A program made the translations under genes and the position numbers. Below, piece after piece: positions 52,701-62,206 of a stretch of 64,000 bases of DNA. How positions within the stretch are numbered: the first letter of the stretch is position 1; every line of letters begins with the position of its first letter. Below the pieces are notes generated by a model. It did no database searches. It had not been told where the DNA came from and saw nothing but the letters and a program-made list of their open reading frames with translations. This stretch comes from Allobosea caraganae (GTDB lineage Bacteria > Pseudomonadota > Alphaproteobacteria > Rhizobiales > Beijerinckiaceae): the NCBI RefSeq assembly GCF_003351345.1, contig NZ_QQTO01000035.1:62001-126000 (forward strand). Reading direction: 5' to 3'.

Positions 52701-53372
52701 CTCGCTCAGGGCGGAGCGGGGCGTTGCTACGGTTTCAGCGTCGGTATCGAGGATACGTTGCCGTGTCCTGATGTCTGTAACGGCGGCGGCGAGGCTGTCG
52801 CGGCTGAGGGCCGGGCGCGAGGTGGCCGGAGCCGGCGCTGCTGCGCTCTGGGCCTCGGCATTCTTGCGCTCGATCTCGACGAGGCGCTCGCCCATCGTCT
52901 TGATCGCGTCGGCGATGACGCTGGTGGCGCGCTCCTGGCGCTCGGCGATGGCGCGCTCGCCGCTGGCGAGCCTGTTCTCGGTCTTCTCGATCCAGCGCGC
53001 GATCGAATCGAGCGCGCCGGCGGTCTTGGCGCTCGACTCGCGCGTGATGCGCTCGGCTGCCGCCGCCTGGGCGAGCGCGGCGTCGATCTGGTCGCGCGAA
53101 AGTTCCGGCGCAGTCGGCTTTGCCGAGGCGCTGGCGGCCTGTTGCGAGGTCTCCATTTGCCCCGACGAGAGCCGGGCGAGGCGCTCGGAAAGGGCGGCGA
53201 TATCGAGCTGTTCCGGTGGCTGGGACATGGGCTCGGCCTCCTCGGCTTCGTCGCGGATCTTGTGGTCGAGCCATTCGCCAAGCGTCATGCCGGCCCGGCG
53301 CGCCGCGGCCTTCGCAGCATCGCGCGTGCGCGGGTCGACGCCCTTGACGCTCCAGGGCAAGCTATTGGCCAT
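49773..53372 (-). CDS. podJ: PodJ-like polar localization factor with Sel1 repeats
   Basis: A 1199-residue protein. The N-terminus MANSLPWSVKGVDPRTRDAAKAAARRAGMTLGEWLD is the conserved PodJ-like opening. Residues about 50-770 are long, charged, Ala/Arg/Glu-rich helical and coiled-coil sequence with repeated LSERLARL/ALAGKVDAL-type heptads. One membrane helix lies near 836-855 (RPILLGLAAIVLAMGTAHVV). After a Pro/Ala-rich linker, residues about 990-1150 hold Sel1 repeats (LRLFERAAVAGLTPAQFRLA, YGRAAERGNAKAMHNLAVLY). There is no C-terminal peptidoglycan-binding domain. In Caulobacter and rhizobia PodJ marks a cell pole and recruits signalling proteins. The upstream region carries CtrA- and CcrM-type sites. 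Confidence 0.87.
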   Translation of the reverse strand: MANSLPWSVKGVDPRTRDAAKAAARRAGMTLGEWLDHKIRDEAEEAEPMSQPPEQLDIAALSERLARLSSGQMETSQQAASASAKPTAPELSRDQIDAALAQAAAAERITRESSAKTAGALDSIARWIEKTENRLASGERAIAERQERATSVIADAIKTMGERLVEIERKNAEAQSAAAPAPATSRPALSRDSLAAAVTDIRTRQRILDTDAETVATPRSALSESRIAALRQDLQALSARIDPANEPAPREPAAHERPRAPLAPRESSTRGLESMIADLGAKLDRLDQRDRIDPILKPLARIESEVARLSQDRSNEGYARFELEVAHLAAKVDALATRGGDRTMLAPVLRDISDIREMLASSGGSDSRLGELSQQVSTLAAEVGRLRETQTDGRELRSLSLAIEDVRDAILSDRSQDRFADPAPLMSLSRQVEALAGKVDALPAMRPEVINAQAEQLFARLSEIDASGRPASDELARRIESLVIKLEDVADREPTQLADRIDALQHRIDTLAEHGPTAVTKQIEALAGRIESLAASSNLTQLVNEGGSIQVARVDLSPVEDMLRGLAEKIDEAGRPGAESDSFDALEQQIAGLASRLDEAAATRSAETGIERTLQDLVRHLQTMREDTAAAAERAARAAMADMAGKAPQPGNGNFAELSSLLSGLRETHASSGRETQDAIGAVHRTLETIISRLASLEAELGAERQSSPRPAMPARPAAPPAHSPAMPAAKGLDPQASMSAVLEDRFGARLEQAPPTAPAALDLPLEPGSGRPRADAATATAGQDAQSVRQNLIAAARRSAKAATEAAAAAPAAPTETTKGGASGGRLKEIMEKRRRPILLGLAAIVLAMGTAHVVTGALQGDKAKPANGEAVQSPIASSAPTQAAPAQSAPAQAAPDAPVPGSPAKPAKEQSSMLSPAETGPASVLAPPAVAAEAKPDITTGSTGTTPATIAALPPVSAPEPIQSVTGLGDLPNTIGTAGLRKAALAGDARAVYELATKAADGSSATRDPKLALRLFERAAVAGLTPAQFRLANMFEKGIGTTRDLALARVWYGRAAERGNAKAMHNLAVLYAEGVNGKPDYAMATEWFRRAAELGVRDSQYNLAILLGRGLGAPADLGQSYLWFAVSAAQGDEDAGRKRDEVAGRLGAAELAVVKAAADAWKAKPLDPAANEVAAPAKGWDDSPTAALKKPAKPARS

Positions 53373-53444
53373 GTCTCGCTCGCTCGCCTACGGGGGCCGT
53401 TCCAGCCGGGACGCGCGGGCCCCTTCGCCGCAGCCTCCCATTGC

Positions 53445-53556
53445 GAATCGGGCGATCGTGAAGATTCGGTTTCTGCCGACGATCACGCCGCTTCGCGGGA
53501 TCGACTTTTGGCAGTCACGGTAAATAGATGGTTAAAATCGGACAGGGAGCGGTTAA
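53445..53556 (-). promoter_or_regulatory. podJ upstream region with GANTC and TTAACC sites
   Basis: Two GANTC sites (53445-53449 and 53463-53467), the target of the cell-cycle methylase CcrM, lie 73-95 bases upstream of podJ. Two TTAACC half-sites facing podJ are at 53530-53535 and 53551-53556; the first extends to the 8-base TTAACCAT form (53528-53535) bound by CtrA. These are known cell-cycle control elements in alphaproteobacteria. Their use here is inferred from position. The entire 53373-53735 gap (363 bases) holds no gene. Confidence 0.5.
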
Positions 53557-53573
53557 TTTTCTACAAATTTACC

Positions 53574-53616
53574 CTGGGACAGTCCCAGTTCCGCCGTTTC
53601 GTAACGGTAACTTACC
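53574..53616. promoter_or_regulatory. Two short palindromes upstream of the MerR gene
   Basis: CTGGGAC-A-GTCCCAG at 53574-53588 and GGTAA-C-TTACC at 53606-53616 are perfect palindromes about 120-160 bases upstream of the MerR-type gene. MerR regulators commonly bind palindromes in their own promoters. Which protein binds is unknown. Confidence 0.35.
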
Positions 53617-53735
53617 TCCCCGGAGCGTCAAGTTCCCTAACGTTGAAGTGCCGTGGGGTCTCGATCTCCCAACGGAAATGCGCCTCCCGCCTCAAGGCCC
53701 CGGTGACCCACCGCACTCAACCATCAAGGAACGCC

Positions 53736-54209
53736 ATGTCACGCCACAGCAGCCTCGCTATGGCGACCGCTTCTTCCCCCGACGGTCGCTCTCTCGCCTC
53801 TGCTTCTGCCTCGATCCCTTCCGAGCCGGCTAGCGGATTCACCATCAGCGATCTCGCTCGTGATTTCGGAGTGACCCTACGCACGTTGCGTTTCTACGAG
53901 TCGCGTGGCCTCCTCTCCCCCGCTCGGTCGGGCATGACGCGCATCTATTCCGGCCGTGATCGCGCCCGCCTCGCGCTCATCCTCAAGGGCAAGCAGCTCG
54001 GCTTCACGCTCGTGGAGATTCGCGCCATGCTCTCCAACGAGGAGCGCAAGCACGGCGCCGACGGCGAAGCCTCCGCCTCGGTCGGCGGATTGCAACTGAC
54101 CCGCAACCAGATCTCCGAACAGCTCGAGCTGCTGCGCAGCCAGCACAGCGAAATCGAAAGCGCGATCGCCGAACTCGAGGCGACGCTCTCCAAGCTCGGC
54201 AGAAGCTGA
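53736..54209 (+). CDS. MerR-family transcriptional regulator
   Basis: A 157-residue regulator; ATG 53736 with an AAGGA site 5 bases upstream. After a Ser/Ala-rich extension of about 30 residues comes the MerR winged helix FTISDLARDFGVTLRTLRFYESRGLLSPAR, then SGRDRARLALILKGKQLGFTLVEIRAML, and a C-terminal coiled coil (ISEQLELLRSQHSEIESAIAELEATL) for dimerisation. There is no metal-binding Cys cluster. It lies just upstream of a beta-oxidation gene set, where MerR regulators related to LiuR are known to control acyl-CoA metabolism, so it is a candidate regulator of those genes. A strong terminator separates the two units. Confidence 0.92.
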   Translation: MSRHSSLAMATASSPDGRSLASASASIPSEPASGFTISDLARDFGVTLRTLRFYESRGLLSPARSGMTRIYSGRDRARLALILKGKQLGFTLVEIRAMLSNEERKHGADGEASASVGGLQLTRNQISEQLELLRSQHSEIESAIAELEATLSKLGRS

Positions 54210-54244
54210 GTCGCTACAGGTAACATCCTGTGACAACCATACTG

Positions 54245-54271
54245 GCCCCGGACCCGCGTCCGGGGCTTTTT
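54245..54271 (+). terminator. Rho-independent terminator after the MerR gene
   Basis: A 9-base-pair stem GCCCCGGAC/GTCCGGGGC with a 4-base loop followed directly by TTTTT, 36 bases after the stop codon. This is the clearest intrinsic terminator in the window. Confidence 0.9.
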
Positions 54272-54284
54272 GCTGCCTGACTTC

Positions 54285-54387
54285 AGAGCATCGGACCGAA
54301 AAGTGGAATCCGGTTTCGGAAAAATCCGATGCGGTAACAAAGGCTAGATCGCCATGTTGCGCCCGACAGGATGCGCGGCGATCTGGC
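54285..54387. repeat. Two-hairpin repeat, family C copy 2
   Basis: About 103 bases matching 24538-24641 along its length: GAGCATCGGACCGAAAAGTG at the start, TCCGATGC closing the first hairpin, AACAAAGG, then a second hairpin around GACAGGATGCGC. It lies between the MerR terminator and the fad promoter. A further GCCGGCC/GGCCGGC hairpin follows at 54422-54445, with a T-run only on the minus strand. Confidence 0.85.
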
Positions 54388-54447
54388 CCCGCCGCTGCGA
54401 CAGGCTGCGGCAACAAAAACGGCCGGCCCCCTTCCAAAGGCCGGCGC

Positions 54448-54469
54448 GATAGTTTATATATGAACTATC
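54448..54469. promoter_or_regulatory. Palindromic operator upstream of the beta-oxidation genes
   Basis: An inverted repeat GATAGTT-N8-AACTATC with an AT-only centre (one mismatch pair in 22 bases if the whole is read as a palindrome), 64 bases upstream of the acyl-CoA dehydrogenase start. The form is typical for MarR- or TetR-family dimers. The regulator is not identified in this window. Confidence 0.55.
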
Positions 54470-54533
54470 TTGAAGTGCGGCCGCCACGATGAGCCGGCAG
54501 AGTGCTTCGCGCTTATGCGAGGGAGGAGATAAA

Positions 54534-56330
<1,797 letters not shown>

Positions 56331-56334
56331 TCGC

Positions 56335-56420
56335 CGTCATTGCGAGGAGCGAAGCGACGAAGCAACCCAGGGGCCGTAGAGCTCTACGAGTCTGGATTGC
56401 TTCGCTTCGCTCGCAATGAC
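56335..56420. repeat. Palindromic repeat between acyl-CoA dehydrogenase and thiolase genes
   Basis: About 86 bases with arms CGTCATTGCGAG and CTCGCAATGACG and an inner GCGAAGCGACGAAGCAA / TTGCTTCGCTTCGC pairing. Elements with CGTCATTGCGAG ends are widespread in proteobacterial intergenic DNA. It sits 4 bases after the first gene's stop, inside the likely operon. Confidence 0.8.
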
Positions 56421-56459
56421 GGGTAACGTCGCAACAAAAGACGACATGGGAGGCCTTAA

Positions 56460-57668
<1,209 letters not shown>

Positions 57669-57689
57669 TCGGCGAAGGGGAGAGAAACA

Positions 57690-59891
57690 ATGAACCTCAC
57701 CAATTTCCGCTTCGAGACCGATTCCGACGGCATCGCCACCGCGACCTGGGACATGCCGGGACGCTCGATGAACGTCATCACGCCCGAGCTGATGGCCGAG
57801 ATCGACCAGATCATCGACAAGGTCGCCTCCGACGAAGCCATCAAGGGCTGCGTCATCACCTCCGGCAAGGAGGCCTTCTCCGGCGGCGCCGACCTCACCA
57901 TGCTGCAGAGCCTGCGCGACCTCTATCTCGGCCTCGTCAAGGACAAGGGCGAGGAGGTCGCGATGCAGACCTTCTTCGACGAGAGCCGCAAGCTCTCGCT
58001 GCTCTACCGCAAGCTCGAGACCTGCGGGAAGCCGTTCGCCGCGGCGATCCACGGCGTCTGCCTCGGCGGCGCCTTCGAGCTCGCGCTCGCCTGCCAGTAC
58101 CGCGTCGTCTCCGACGATGCCTCGACCCGCGTCGGCCTGCCCGAGGTCAAGGTCGGGCTCTTCCCCGGCGCGGGCGGCACCCAGCGCGTCTCGCGCCTGA
58201 TGCAGACCGGCGACGCGCTGCAGATGATGTTCAAGGGCGAGCAGATCAAAGCCCTGCCGGCCCGCAACATGGGCCTCGTCCACGCCGCCGTGCCGCGCGA
58301 CCAGCTCGTGCAGAACGCCAAGGATTGGCTCAAGGCCAATCCGCAGGCCAAGGCGCCCTGGGACGATCCGAAGTTCAAGCTGCCCTCGAACAAGGTCTAT
58401 TCGCCGGCCGGCATGCAGATCTGGCCGCCGGCCAACGCGATCTACCGCCGCGAGACCAACGACAACTACCCGGCCGCCCGCGCCATCCTGAGTGCGGTCT
58501 ATGAAGGCCTGCAGATGCCGATGGATATCGGCCTGCGCATCGAGAGCCGCTATTTCGCGAAGATCCTGCGCTCGAAGGAGGCGGCGTCGATGATCCGCTC
58601 GCTCTTCGTCTCGATGCAGGACCTCAACAAGGGCGCCCGGCGCCCGGCCGACGTGCCGCCGAGCAAGCTCAAGAAGGTCGGCGTGGTCGGCGCCGGCTTC
58701 ATGGGCGCCGGCATCGCCTATGTCACCGCCAATGCCGGCCTCGAAGTCGTGCTGATCGACCGCGACATCGAGGCGGCCGAGAAGGGCAAGGCCTATTCGC
58801 ACAAGCTGGTCTCCGACCAGATCATGAAGGGCCGCGCCAAGACCGCCGACCGCGACGCGCTGCTCGGCCGCATCAAGGCTAGTGCTGACTATGCCGACCT
58901 CAAGACCTGCGACCTGATCGTCGAGGCCGTGTTCGAGGACCCCAAGGTCAAGGCCGAGGTCATCGCCAAGGTCGAGGCCGTGGTCGGCCCCAAGACGATC
59001 TTCGGCTCCAACACCTCGACCCTGCCGATCACCGGCCTCGCCGAGCACTCGCAGCGGCCGAAGAACTTCATCGGCGTGCATTTCTTCTCGCCGGTCGAGA
59101 AGATGCTGCTGGTCGAGATCATCATGGCCAAGAAGACCGGCAAGAAGGCGCTCGCCATGGCGCTCGACTTCGTCCGCGCCATCAGGAAGACGCCGATCGT
59201 CGTCAACGACACTCGCGGCTTCTACGCCAACCGCTGCGTCGGCAACTACATCCGCGAGGGCCATCTCATGCTGATGGAAGGCGTGCCGCCGGCGATGATC
59301 GAGGCCGCCGGCAAGCAAGCCGGCATGCCGGTCGGCCCGCTCTCGCTCAATGACGAGGTCGCGGTCGACCTCGCCTACAAGGTGCTGAAGGCGACTAAGG
59401 TCCAACTCGGCGACGGCGCCGTCGATCCGGCGCAGGAGACGTTGCTCAACGAAATGGTCGAGAAGCACGGGCGGCTGGGCCGCAAGAACAAGAAGGGCTT
59501 CTACGACTATCCGGAGGCCGGTCCGAAGCGGCTCTGGCCCGGCCTGGCCGAGCTGACGAAGAACCGCATCGACCCCGACCAGGTCGACATGGAGGAGCTG
59601 AAGCGCCGCCTCCTGGTCACGCAGGCGCTCGAAGCCGCCCGCACCTACGAGGAGGGCGTCGTCACCGATCCGCGCGAGGCCGATGTCGGCTCGATCATCG
59701 GCTTCGGCTTCGCGCCCTATTCGGGCGGCACGCTGAGCTATATCGACAACATGGGCGCAGCCGCGTTCGTGAAGCTCTGCGAGGCATTGGCCAAGAAGCA
59801 CGGCGAGCGCTTCAAGCCCAACCGCATGCTCAAGCGCATGGCGAAGACGGGTGAGGGCTTCTACGGCGCGGCGGAAAAGAAGGCGGCGTGA
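57690..59891 (+). CDS. fadB: Bifunctional enoyl-CoA hydratase / 3-hydroxyacyl-CoA dehydrogenase
   Basis: A 733-residue two-domain enzyme. The N-terminal crotonase domain has the oxyanion-hole SGGADLTML and the catalytic pair Glu130 (GGAFELALAC) and Glu152 (LPEVKVGLFPGAGGTQR). The NAD-binding domain begins near 330 with VGVVGAGFMGAGIAY; catalysis uses the His in GVHFFSPV, and the C-terminal domain follows with DTRGFYANRC. It performs the two middle steps of beta-oxidation, working with the thiolase. A mirrored repeat begins 2 bases after its stop codon. Confidence 0.96.
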   Translation: MNLTNFRFETDSDGIATATWDMPGRSMNVITPELMAEIDQIIDKVASDEAIKGCVITSGKEAFSGGADLTMLQSLRDLYLGLVKDKGEEVAMQTFFDESRKLSLLYRKLETCGKPFAAAIHGVCLGGAFELALACQYRVVSDDASTRVGLPEVKVGLFPGAGGTQRVSRLMQTGDALQMMFKGEQIKALPARNMGLVHAAVPRDQLVQNAKDWLKANPQAKAPWDDPKFKLPSNKVYSPAGMQIWPPANAIYRRETNDNYPAARAILSAVYEGLQMPMDIGLRIESRYFAKILRSKEAASMIRSLFVSMQDLNKGARRPADVPPSKLKKVGVVGAGFMGAGIAYVTANAGLEVVLIDRDIEAAEKGKAYSHKLVSDQIMKGRAKTADRDALLGRIKASADYADLKTCDLIVEAVFEDPKVKAEVIAKVEAVVGPKTIFGSNTSTLPITGLAEHSQRPKNFIGVHFFSPVEKMLLVEIIMAKKTGKKALAMALDFVRAIRKTPIVVNDTRGFYANRCVGNYIREGHLMLMEGVPPAMIEAAGKQAGMPVGPLSLNDEVAVDLAYKVLKATKVQLGDGAVDPAQETLLNEMVEKHGRLGRKNKKGFYDYPEAGPKRLWPGLAELTKNRIDPDQVDMEELKRRLLVTQALEAARTYEEGVVTDPREADVGSIIGFGFAPYSGGTLSYIDNMGAAAFVKLCEALAKKHGERFKPNRMLKRMAKTGEGFYGAAEKKAA

Positions 59892-59893
59892 AT

Positions 59894-60043
59894 CCTTCTC
59901 CCCTTGGGGGAGAAGGTGGGCCGGCGAAGCCGGGTCGGATGAGGGAAGGGTCGCGATAGCGGCCCTTTTCTTGTTTTGCAGGACGAGACTTCCCTCATCC
60001 GTCTCGGCTGCGCCGAGCCACCTTCTCCCCCGAGGGGAGAAGG
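59894..60043. repeat. Mirrored repeat, family B copy 4
   Basis: About 150 bases; left arm CCTTCTCCCCTTGGGGGAGA, right arm GCCGAGCCACCTTCTCCCCC closing with GAGGGGAGAAGG; inner CGGATGAGGGAAG and CTTCCCTCATCCG. The centre is unrelated to the other copies. It fills most of the gap between fadB and yefM. Confidence 0.9.
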
Positions 60044-60070
60044 AAAATCTGGCGCCATTGTCCAAAATCC

Positions 60071-60076
60071 TGTACA
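60071..60076 (+). promoter_or_regulatory. YefM operator core TGTACA
   Basis: A TGTACA hexamer lies 9 bases before the antitoxin start. In Escherichia coli the YefM-YoeB complex represses its own operon through palindromes with this core. Position and partner genes support the assignment, though a six-base match alone is weak. Confidence 0.5.
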
Positions 60077-60085
60077 ACTCTTCCC

Positions 60086-60385
60086 ATGAAAGTCGTGACC
60101 TATTCCCACCTCCGGCAGAACCTCGCCAAGATCATGGATCAGGCGGCGGACGATCATGACCCGGTCATCGTCACCCGCGCCAACGGCAAGACCGCGGTGC
60201 TGCTCTCGCTCGAGGATTTCGGCTCCTACGAGGAGACGCGATACCTGAACGCCAGCCCGGCCAATGCGAAGGCGCTTAACGAGGCGATTGCCGAACTTGA
60301 GCGCGGTGAGGGTATCCAAGTCGAGTTCGACGAAGAGGCTGGTGTCTTCCGCCCGATCAAGACGGACAAGCAGGCTGCGGAATAA
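60086..60385 (+). CDS. yefM: YefM/Phd-type antitoxin
   Basis: A 99-residue antitoxin. The N-terminal MKVVTYSHLRQNLAKIMDQAADDHDPVIVTRANGKTAVLLSLEDF is the typical Phd/YefM dimer and DNA-binding domain. The acidic C-terminal part (IQVEFDEEAGVF) would cover the toxin's active site. It precedes yoeB by 5 bases and should autoregulate the pair. Confidence 0.93.
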   Translation: MKVVTYSHLRQNLAKIMDQAADDHDPVIVTRANGKTAVLLSLEDFGSYEETRYLNASPANAKALNEAIAELERGEGIQVEFDEEAGVFRPIKTDKQAAE

Positions 60386-60390
60386 CGTCA

Positions 60391-60651
60391 GTGGCGCTGG
60401 ATGTGACTTTCAGCAGTCGCGGTTGGGCCCAATACCAGGAATGGCAAACCGCCGATCGAAAGATCGTCGGCAAGCTGAATCGGTTGATCAATGAAACCGC
60501 CCGCACGCCGTTTACCGGTCGCGGCAAACCCGAACCGCTTAAGCACGAGTTCGCCGGCTGGTGGTCGCGCCGCATCACCGACGAGCACAGGCTGATCTAT
60601 CGCGTGATAGAGAACCGGCTCGAAATCGCGCAGTGCCGCTATCACTACTGA
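60391..60651 (+). CDS. yoeB: YoeB/Txe-type mRNA-interferase toxin
   Basis: An 86-residue toxin with GTG start at 60391. ADRKIVGKLNRLINE, GRGKPEPLKHEFAGWWSRRITDEHRLIYRV, and the C-terminal CRYHY are diagnostic of Txe/YoeB, which cuts mRNA in the ribosomal A site. The catalytic Glu (KHEF region), Arg and the terminal His-Tyr are all present, so the toxin looks intact. Second gene of the operon, convergent with the aminotransferase gene 8 bases away. Confidence 0.95.
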   Translation: MALDVTFSSRGWAQYQEWQTADRKIVGKLNRLINETARTPFTGRGKPEPLKHEFAGWWSRRITDEHRLIYRVIENRLEIAQCRYHY

Positions 60652-60659
60652 CCGGCGGA

Positions 60660-62000
60660 TTACCCCGCCACCGCCCGGATCACCCGCCGCAGCTTCCCGA
60701 TCAGCTCCTCGACCTGACTCTCCGTGATGATCAGCGGCGGCGAGAAGGCGATCGTATCGCCGGCGGTGCGGATCATCAGGCCTTCCTCGTGGAAGCCGCG
60801 CTCGATCGCCTCGTAGCCGCGCTTGCCTACGCCCTCCGCGCGCGGCGCCAGATCGACCGCGCCGACCATGCCGACCGTGCGGATGTCGACCACGTTCGGC
60901 TCGCCCTTCAGGCTCATCACCGCATCGGCCCACATCGGCTCCATCGCCAGGGCGCGCTCGAACAGGCCCTCCTCGCGATAGAGGTCGAGCGTCGCCAGCG
61001 AGGCCGCGGCCGCCAGCGGGTGGCCGGAATAGGTGTAGCCGTGGAACAGCTCGATGACGTTGTCCGGCCCGCCCATGAAGGCGTCGTAGATGTGCTTGCG
61101 CACCAGCACGCCGCCCATCGGCACCGTGCCCGAGGTCACGCCCTTGGCGAAGGTGATCATGTCGGGGATGACGCCGTAGCGCTCGGCTGCGAAGGCGTAG
61201 CCGAGCCGGCCGAAGCCGGTGATGACCTCGTCGAAGATCAAGAGGATGCCGTGCTTGTCGCAGAGCTCGCGCAGGCGCTTGAGATAGCCTTTCGGCGGCG
61301 GCAGCGCCCCGGTCGAGCCCGCCATCGGCTCGACGATCACGGCGGCGATGGTCGAGGCGTCGTGTAGCGTGACGACGCGCTCCAGGTCATCGGCGAAATG
61401 CGCGCCGTAATCCGGCTCGCCCTTGCTGAAGGCCTGCTTCTCGCGGTCATAGGTATGGGAGATGTGGTCGGTACCGGTCAGAAGCCCGCCGAAGAACTTG
61501 CGGTTATTGACCATGCCGCCGACCGAGATGCCGCCGAAGCCGACGCCATGGTAGCCGCGCTCGCGGCCGATCAGCCTTGTCTTGGCGCCCTTGCCCGAGA
61601 TGTTCCAGTAGGCGAGCGCGATCTTCAGCGCCGTGTCGGCGGCTTCCGAGCCGGAGCCGGCGAAGAAGACGTGGTCGAGATCGCCCGGCGCCAGTGCCGC
61701 GATCCGCGCCGCCGCGGCGAACACTTTGGGGTGGCCGTATTGGAAGGAGGGGGCGTAGTCGAGCTCGCGCGCCTGCGCCTGGATCGCCTGGATGATCGGC
61801 TCGCGGGCATGGCCGGCATTGCAGCACCAGAGCCCGGCCGTGCCGTCCATCACCGGCTTGCCCTCGGGCGTGTAGTAGAACATGCCCTCGGCGCGGGCGA
61901 CCATGCGCGGGTTCTGCTTGAAGGACCGGTTCGCGGTGAACGGCATCCAGTAGGCTTCGAGATCGTTCGGAGTGCCGATCGGTCGCGGGGCAGATGTCAT
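60660..62000 (-). CDS. Omega-amino acid:pyruvate aminotransferase (class III)
   Basis: A 446-residue PLP aminotransferase; ATG 62000 gives MTSAPRPIGTPNDLEAYWMPFTANRSFKQNPR. The PLP-binding Lys is Lys286 in ITFAKGVTSG, the cofactor Asp257 in LIFDEVITGFGR, and GSGSEAADTALK forms the phosphate loop. YWMPFTANRSFK and GLWCCNAGH closely follow beta-alanine or omega-amino-acid:pyruvate aminotransferases, which make malonate semialdehyde or related aldehydes from beta-alanine. Polyamine or other amine substrates remain possible. It stands alone. Confidence 0.9.
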   Translation of the reverse strand: MTSAPRPIGTPNDLEAYWMPFTANRSFKQNPRMVARAEGMFYYTPEGKPVMDGTAGLWCCNAGHAREPIIQAIQAQARELDYAPSFQYGHPKVFAAAARIAALAPGDLDHVFFAGSGSEAADTALKIALAYWNISGKGAKTRLIGRERGYHGVGFGGISVGGMVNNRKFFGGLLTGTDHISHTYDREKQAFSKGEPDYGAHFADDLERVVTLHDASTIAAVIVEPMAGSTGALPPPKGYLKRLRELCDKHGILLIFDEVITGFGRLGYAFAAERYGVIPDMITFAKGVTSGTVPMGGVLVRKHIYDAFMGGPDNVIELFHGYTYSGHPLAAAASLATLDLYREEGLFERALAMEPMWADAVMSLKGEPNVVDIRTVGMVGAVDLAPRAEGVGKRGYEAIERGFHEEGLMIRTAGDTIAFSPPLIITESQVEELIGKLRRVIRAVAG

Positions 62001-62206
62001 TGCGCAGGTCCTGTTCGCTGAGGTGCGGCTCACCCTAACAGCCCGGAGCCGGCTGTAAATCGCGGCCCGGGCGGGGCACCACTATGCGCTGCGGCCGGTC
62101 GGTGCCGGCACCGTCTTGGTCCACCGCTTTCTTCGATCCGCCGCGGGCGCGCCGATTTCCGGCCCTCGCATGCGTGCCGGCTGCGGGATAGTGTTGACGC
62201 AACGTA

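Noticed and set aside
49689..53735. Very long plus-strand open frame antisense to podJ
   Set aside because: It is the mirror of podJ in a GC-rich genome: composition is Arg/Gly/Asp/Leu-rich without any domain, and the minus-strand frame has clear PodJ and Sel1 features. Only the last 157 codons, in the MerR gene, are real.
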